From IMG/VR virus record IMGVR_UViG_3300037827_000025, positions 1 to 28,293 of that record: a stretch of DNA of 28,293 nt; one strand, given 5' to 3'. The stretch's first letter is position 1, and each line of letters starts with the position of its first letter. This stretch comes from a virus. The notes under the pieces are model-generated. The model saw only the letters and a program-made list of their open reading frames with translations. It had not been told where the DNA came from and did no database searches. The translations under genes and the position numbers were made by a program. Shown in pieces: positions 27,892-28,293 of the stretch.

Positions 27892-28293
27892 ATATCGAAC
27901 AGACGATCATGAGCCAGTACGCCAACAGCCCAAGGCTGATGGGAATCTTGCGATCAGTCTGGGATGCCATAGATCCCGATCAATTCACGGAAGAATATTA
28001 TCGGCTTGTAATGTCAATCCCTACCGCTAACGGCATGGGGCTGGACATTTGGGGTAGGATCGTAGGCATTGACAGAACTGTCACCTTTGTTAACCCGCTG
28101 GGCGAGTACTTCGGATTTGAAAGCGGTTTCTATCCATTCAACGAGCGGCCATTTAGCGCACCAGGCACGGGATCTGATACCTGGGAACTGACCAATGATG
28201 CTTATCGTGAGTTGATACTCATGAAGGCCCTGTCAAATATTGTTTATGCGACGGCTCCCAACATCAACGCACTAATGCGCGCCATGTTCGATA
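27888..28293 (+). CDS. DUF2612-like baseplate protein, partial at right edge
   Basis: At least 135 codons, cut by the end of the window. Starts with an ATGA overlap. Sequence MNIEQTIMSQYANSPRLMGI, then MGLDIWGRIVGIDRTVTF and YFGFESGFYPFNERPF matches the DUF2612-type baseplate or tail-fibre-attachment proteins that follow baseplate J in these phages. It probably recruits the tail fibres. Confidence 0.8.
   Translation, partial: MNIEQTIMSQYANSPRLMGILRSVWDAIDPDQFTEEYYRLVMSIPTANGMGLDIWGRIVGIDRTVTFVNPLGEYFGFESGFYPFNERPFSAPGTGSDTWELTNDAYRELILMKALSNIVYATAPNINALMRAMFD

Noticed and set aside
1-28293. CRISPR arrays, insertion sequences, integrase and attachment sites
   Set aside because: No regularly spaced repeats, transposase or integrase motifs were found; the short repeats seen are the CCACACT heptamers and one 16-bp direct repeat, so prophage versus lytic lifestyle cannot be decided from this window.

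Overview
This window is one side of a tailed-phage (contractile-tail, myovirus-type) genome or prophage, with a gene set and RsmA/CsrA-like sequence that suggest a Pseudomonas or closely related gammaproteobacterial host. No bacterial housekeeping gene, integrase, transposase or CRISPR array is visible. The host call is inference; the phage call rests on an ordered terminase, portal, capsid, neck, sheath, tube, tape-measure and baseplate gene series.

Layout. (1) Positions 1-5392 are a tightly packed leftward operon of early or accessory genes. Most junctions are ATGA or GTGA overlaps. It includes a DUF3987-type P-loop ATPase, a Lar-like zinc-ribbon protein, several small unknowns and, cut by the left edge, a CsrA-family RNA-binding protein with an RsmN-like insertion. 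A leftward sigma-70-type promoter lies at 2537-2565 and a weaker candidate at 5426-5454. (2) Positions 5393-6003 form a gene-free, AT-rich control region. It holds eight copies of the heptamer CCACACT/AGTGTGG in two clusters, DnaA-box-like sites, a near-consensus Fur box and an AT-rich tract; I read it as a candidate replication origin and control region. (3) Positions 6004-7300 look like an RNA locus. There is a TTGACA-N17-GATTAT promoter, an rrn/nut-like boxA, a tRNA-like T-arm element, a tRNA-Trp(CCA), structured non-coding sequence, a 72-aa gene flanked by a 16-bp direct repeat, a second heavily self-complementary stretch and a Rho-independent terminator. (4) A second copy of the same promoter type at 7312-7340 opens the rightward structural operon. 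It begins with five small genes, one encoding an exported protein, followed by terminase small and large subunits, portal, two tandem DUF2158-like proteins, MuF-like head protein, DUF2213 protease with an apparent nested scaffold start, decoration protein and major capsid.

(5) Positions 16939-28293 carry head-tail connectors, tail terminator, DUF3383-type sheath, DUF3277-type tube, and tail-assembly chaperones joined by a visible T TTT TTA -1 frameshift site. The tape measure carries a transglycosylase-like domain and an EF-hand loop, and it is followed by the baseplate set (hub, plug, gp138-like spike, gp25-like, baseplate J, DUF2612-like) running off the right edge.

The most interesting unexplained part is 5.4-7.3 kb: an origin-like region with a Fur box next to a boxA-led transcription unit of tRNA and structured RNA. 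The ncRNA, origin and regulatory calls come from reading by eye and were not tested by covariance or motif-scan software.
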